DNA of 13,738 nt from DATJSJ01 sp035504175 (GTDB lineage: Bacteria; Pseudomonadota; Alphaproteobacteria; Acetobacterales; Acetobacteraceae). Shown one piece after another: positions 13,719 through 13,738 of the stretch. The notes under the pieces are model-generated. The model ran no database searches, was not told the DNA's origin, and saw only the letters and a list, made by a program, of their open reading frames with translations. The translations under genes were made by a program, and so were the position numbers. The DNA is taken from positions 1-13,738 of the forward strand of contig DATJSJ010000022.1 in assembly GCA_035504175.1 (NCBI GenBank). Reading direction: 5' to 3'. How positions within the stretch are numbered: the stretch's first letter is position 1; every line of letters begins with the position of its first letter.

Positions 13719-13738
13719 TTGGACTTAAGGAATGGGGG

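Noticed and set aside
1..13738. CRISPR array, tRNA, rRNA or transposase gene
   Set aside because: No regularly spaced repeats, tRNA-like cloverleaf, rRNA stretch or transposase motif was seen by eye on either strand.

Overview
The window is very GC-rich and densely coded, with GTG and TTG starts and long open frames antisense to real genes. It comes from a Gram-negative bacterium: it has kdsA (LPS Kdo synthesis), an L,D-transpeptidase and a periplasmic ABC transport system. The GC level, the mix of families and a paired-hairpin intergenic repeat together suggest an alphaproteobacterium, probably Acetobacteraceae/Rhodospirillales. That placement is inference from sequence style, not from a database match.

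Left part, minus strand (1-3766): three genes read leftward. An YcbB-type L,D-transpeptidase (2309-3766) comes first, then an agmatinase-family ureohydrolase (1249-2184), then a group IV PLP decarboxylase, probably ornithine decarboxylase (1-897, cut by the window edge). The last two are putrescine-forming enzymes. The 351-base gap before the decarboxylase holds a 19-codon upstream ORF with a strong ribosome binding site. Part of this ORF can pair with the decarboxylase Shine-Dalgarno and enclose several hairpins. This looks like a translational control leader and is the most interesting signal here.

Middle (3767-4514): a divergent sigma70-like promoter drives a tiny proline-rich lipoprotein (3869-4069). 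It is followed by 445 bases without a gene, containing a 7-bp hairpin and a perfect 17-bp hairpin.

Centre, plus strand (4515-10797): one tightly overlapping operon. It encodes gamma-aminobutyraldehyde dehydrogenase (PatD/YdcW type), an ABC ATPase (YdcT type), a periplasmic binding protein (YdcS type), two permeases (YdcU and YdcV types) and a LysR regulator. It matches the content of the E. coli ydcSTUVW locus in a different order (W-T-S-U-V) with a different regulator. The expected role is putrescine/polyamine uptake and oxidation of the putrescine-derived aldehyde to GABA. A separately promoted APC permease (10912-12459), probably for an amino acid or GABA-like substrate, follows. The left side therefore makes putrescine and the centre imports and degrades it. 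Putrescine transaminase, GABA transaminase and arginine decarboxylase are not in the window.

Right end: a GC-rich hairpin between converging transcripts, a small unrecognised minus-strand gene (12511-12717), a metal-dependent-type kdsA (12805-13644), and a second copy of the paired-hairpin repeat upstream of kdsA.
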